A DNA stretch of 64,000 nucleotides, from assembly GCF_025567045.1 (NCBI RefSeq), contig NZ_JAOQJK010000001.1:447498-511497 (forward strand), in the 5' to 3' direction. The notes below the pieces were generated by a model. The model had not been told where the DNA came from. It saw nothing but the letters and a program-made list of their open reading frames with translations, and did no database searches. Position numbers and translations under genes: made by a program. This document shows, in pieces, positions 61,671-64,000 of the stretch (its first letter is position 1; each line of letters begins with the position of its first letter). Origin of the DNA: Barnesiella propionica. Lineage in GTDB: Bacteria > Bacteroidota > Bacteroidia > Bacteroidales > Barnesiellaceae.

Positions 61671-63578
61671 TTATGAGTTGATCTTATATGTATGTCCGGC
61701 TTCACAGTTTATGTATTCTTCATCGCAAAGAAACCGTAAAGTCTCGATAACTTGCTCCCGTGGATAGGGCAGTATTTCTATTAAGCGGGCTCTTTCGCAG
61801 GGGCCTTGGTTTAAAATGCGTCGGATATCCGATTCTATGCGTCCGAAACGGGCGGATGACAGTTCTTCGGAACGGCGGGATATACATATATCGCAGTTTC
61901 CGCACTCTTCTCCTGTCTTTTCTCCGAAATACTGCAGCAGCATGTTTCCCCGGCATCGTTCGTCTTCGGCCACATATTGTAACATGCTGTTTATGCGGTG
62001 TTCAAATCTTTCTTTTCTTTCTTCATAAACTTTTTTCGGTATAATAAGATGCCGCGGTTCTTCCCGCCCGGCGGTATATAATATGAAGGGTGTTCTTTTA
62101 CGGGGAATGTAGTGGAGTACGTGCAGGCGGTTCAGCCTGATGAGCCCTTCGTATATTTCCTGTTGTGTGAGATTTGTCCTTTGCCGGAGCAATTCTTCGT
62201 TTATAAATACATAGTCGGCAAACAGCCCTGTGTAGGAGCGCAGCAGGCACTGGAGGATGCAGTCGGCTACAGGATCTTCTTTCGGCAGTGAATATAATTC
62301 GTCCTTTTTCATCTGCATCATTACGCGGGAAAGGGTGTCCTCTTCTTCTACAAATTCTATATATCCGGCTTGTGTAAGTATTTTGAGTGCATTGAACGTT
62401 TGCAGGACCGGGAACTTGAATGTTTTGCAGAACGTATTGAGGTTAAATTCGTATAATTCGTCTTTGCCGTATCCTATAGCTACGTTTAGGAAATTTCCCG
62501 CCGCTTCATATATGCGCAGGATAAATTCTTTTTCCGGGAACAGGTCGCTGAGCCGGCGTTTCAGACTGGCCTTGTCGCTTTTGGAATAGAGAATGACGGC
62601 ATAAGATTTTTCTCCGTTCCTGCCGGCACGTCCGGCTTCCTGGTAATATTCTTCGGGCGAATTGGGGAGGTCGAAATGTATCACCGTCTTTACGTCTGCT
62701 TTGTCGATACCCATCCCGAAAGCATTCGTCGCGACGATTACCCGGCAGTCGTTACAAGTCCATCGCTGTTGTTTCAGGTTTTTGTCTTCGATGGAAAGTC
62801 CGGCGTGGTAATAATCTGCATTTATTCCGTTACGGATGAGTTCTCCGGCTATTTCTTTTGTTTTTTTTCTGCTCCGGACGTACACGATAGCGCTTCCGGG
62901 AACCCGGTGGAGTACCCGCAGCAACTCCTGTATTTTATTTTCTCCTTTACGCACTACGTAGATGAGGTTGGAACGCCGGAAACTTTTTTTGTAAACGTTT
63001 TCTTTACGGAATAATAATTTGTCTTGTATCTCTTTTACGACTTCGGGTGTGGCGGTTGCCGTGAGCGCGAGTACCGGAATCCCGGGAAGCTGTTCTCGTA
63101 TGCTTGCGATCTGCAGATAGGAGGGGCGGAAGTCGTATCCCCATTGCGAGATGCAATGTGCCTCGTCCACGACGATAAAGGAGACGGGCAGTTCTTTCAG
63201 CTTTTGCCGGAACAGGCTTGTGGATAATCTTTCGGGCGATATGTACAGGAATTTAAAACGGCCGTAGATGCAGTTCTCGAGCGTAACGATCATTTCGCGC
63301 CGGGTAATGCCCGAATGTATGTACGCGGCTTTGATCCCTCTTTTACGCAGATTATCCACCTGGTCTTTCATCAGTGCTATAAGAGGGGTAATGACCAGTG
63401 CTATACCCTCGACCGCCAGGGCGGGAACCTGGAAGGTAATGGATTTTCCTCCTCCGGTAGGCATAAGACCGAGCGTGTCTTTACCTTGTAATACGGAGAG
63501 GATGATATCTTCCTGTAGCGGGCGGAATTCGTCGTAGCCCCAATATTGTTTGAGTATATCCCGGATCAGTTCTTGCAT
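61671..63578 (-). CDS. recQ: ATP-dependent DNA helicase RecQ
   Basis: This protein of about 635 residues uses ATG at 63578 (MQELIRDILKQYWGYDEFRP); the frame stays open to 63629, adding 17 residues, but homologues usually start close to the helicase domain. Walker A is LMPTGGGKSITFQVPA, the DEAH box lies in IVVDEAHCISQWGYDFRPSY, and motif VI is QEAGRAGRNGE. The RQC zinc site is RCRGNMLLQYFGEK followed by CGNCDIC. The 3'-5' helicase acts in recombination and fork repair. No full HRDC domain is obvious, so this is a short-form RecQ of the kind common in Bacteroidota. recJ, its usual functional partner, lies directly upstream on the same strand. Confidence 0.93.
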   Translation of the reverse strand: MQELIRDILKQYWGYDEFRPLQEDIILSVLQGKDTLGLMPTGGGKSITFQVPALAVEGIALVITPLIALMKDQVDNLRKRGIKAAYIHSGITRREMIVTLENCIYGRFKFLYISPERLSTSLFRQKLKELPVSFIVVDEAHCISQWGYDFRPSYLQIASIREQLPGIPVLALTATATPEVVKEIQDKLLFRKENVYKKSFRRSNLIYVVRKGENKIQELLRVLHRVPGSAIVYVRSRKKTKEIAGELIRNGINADYYHAGLSIEDKNLKQQRWTCNDCRVIVATNAFGMGIDKADVKTVIHFDLPNSPEEYYQEAGRAGRNGEKSYAVILYSKSDKASLKRRLSDLFPEKEFILRIYEAAGNFLNVAIGYGKDELYEFNLNTFCKTFKFPVLQTFNALKILTQAGYIEFVEEEDTLSRVMMQMKKDELYSLPKEDPVADCILQCLLRSYTGLFADYVFINEELLRQRTNLTQQEIYEGLIRLNRLHVLHYIPRKRTPFILYTAGREEPRHLIIPKKVYEERKERFEHRINSMLQYVAEDERCRGNMLLQYFGEKTGEECGNCDICISRRSEELSSARFGRIESDIRRILNQGPCERARLIEILPYPREQVIETLRFLCDEEYINCEAGHTYKINS

Positions 63579-63727
63579 ACGACTTTTGTTTTTTACTGTC
63601 GGGGCAAAGGTATAAATAAATTGAGACATGAGGGCATAAGATGGGAGAAATATATGTTATAAAACATATAATGGCTATCTGTTTTTGCAGATAGCCATTA
63701 CCGTTTATTTGGGAAAGAATGTTCTTT

Positions 63728-64000
63728 TTATCGTTCCGATATTTTTATTTCCTTGATGAACAGTTGCATATAGGTATTTCCGTTATGATTATTCTCTTCT
63801 ATCGTATAACATATATCGAACGGTTTGTGGGCTTTGATATAATCGAAATGTTCGTGCATGTTGAATGCAATGCCGTTCATAATGTTTTCGCTTTTACTGT
63901 CTACCAGTTCCAGTTTTATGTGTTCCAGCTTCCGCCCTACGAGACGGCTTGTCCCGTAGTCGTACACCTGCCGGGTGCAAAAGACCGGTTTTAGGTTTCC
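63728..64000 (-). CDS. recJ: Single-stranded-DNA-specific exonuclease RecJ, C-terminal end (cut by window edge)
   Basis: The frame is open to the right edge; about 90 C-terminal residues are visible. They form the OB-like terminal domain of RecJ: PVFCTRQVYDYGTSRLVGRK, then HIKLELVDSKSENIMNGIAF, PFDICYTIEENNHNGNTYMQ and LFIKEIKISER before the stop at 63728. RecJ degrades single strands 5'-3' and works with RecQ at stalled forks, which agrees with the recQ gene 100 bp downstream. Confidence 0.85.
   Translation of the reverse strand, partial: GNLKPVFCTRQVYDYGTSRLVGRKLEHIKLELVDSKSENIMNGIAFNMHEHFDYIKAHKPFDICYTIEENNHNGNTYMQLFIKEIKISER

Noticed and set aside
1-64000. CRISPR array or prophage
   Set aside because: I saw no regularly spaced short repeats, no Cas motifs, and no phage structural or lysis genes; LrgA/LrgB are chromosomal membrane proteins.

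Overview
The window is chromosomal DNA of a member of the Bacteroidota, most likely the order Bacteroidales. Several promoters fit the Bacteroidota consensus (TTTG, about 20 bp, TAnnTTTG). One secreted protease carries a type IX secretion (T9SS) sorting domain, and there are lipoproteins, a PorT-like barrel protein and a TlpA/DUF4369 thioredoxin typical of the phylum. Genus cannot be fixed from sequence alone; the moderate-to-low GC and the T9SS cargo would fit gut Porphyromonadaceae/Barnesiellaceae-type lineages.

Layout. 0-3.6 kb: a secreted protein cut by the left edge, then a translationally coupled cassette of a small GNAT-like protein, an IbrA-like PAPS-reductase-family protein and an IbrB-like ParB-fold protein. 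4-20 kb: mostly ordinary chromosome (sugar kinase, TlpA-like lipoprotein, Lon, tRNA methyltransferase, HdeD-like protein, a W/Y-rich and G/S-rich exported protein, FadL-like porin, PIF1-like helicase with TPRs, AsmA-like protein). 19.7-23.1 kb: an AbiGi-like orphan, then a metal-exporting P-type ATPase with a Fur-family regulator and a 15-bp palindromic operator candidate. 23-30.8 kb: small metabolic genes, phosphoglycerate mutase and cytoplasmic alpha-amylase. Between 28.7 and 32.3 kb lie three clearly decayed genes (catalase, GH13 oligo-1,6-glucosidase, FAD-linked oxidase).

32.5-46.8 kb is the most striking region: a nearly gap-free run of nine minus-strand genes. In transcription order these are an M48-type peptidase with a zinc ribbon, a small unknown, a zinc-ribbon membrane protein, a SIR2-like/TIR fusion, a membrane-anchored STAND NTPase with a large extracytoplasmic YD/WG-repeat and PDZ-like region, an exported paralogue of that region, a stand-alone RyR-domain protein, a CASTOR/POLLUX-like RCK channel ending in a RyR domain, and a second TrkA-N membrane protein also ending in a RyR domain. 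I infer an envelope-sensing immune or stress system in which a TIR/SIR2 nucleotide signal may gate RyR-equipped ion channels; this is a hypothesis.

47-52 kb: an OMP, an MBL-fold phospholipase-like enzyme, a long structured leader behind a consensus promoter, an unknown gene and a fused MNT-HEPN protein. 52.4-57.2 kb: an AT-rich restriction-modification module (adenine methyltransferase plus a separate PD-(D/E)xK-like protein) next to a broken mobilization gene. 57.3-60.5 kb: a T9SS-exported M43 metalloprotease lying between two 87-bp direct repeats, the second covering the terminator of a tRNA-Lys(UUU). 60.6-64 kb: LrgB, LrgA, RecQ and the C-terminal end of RecJ.
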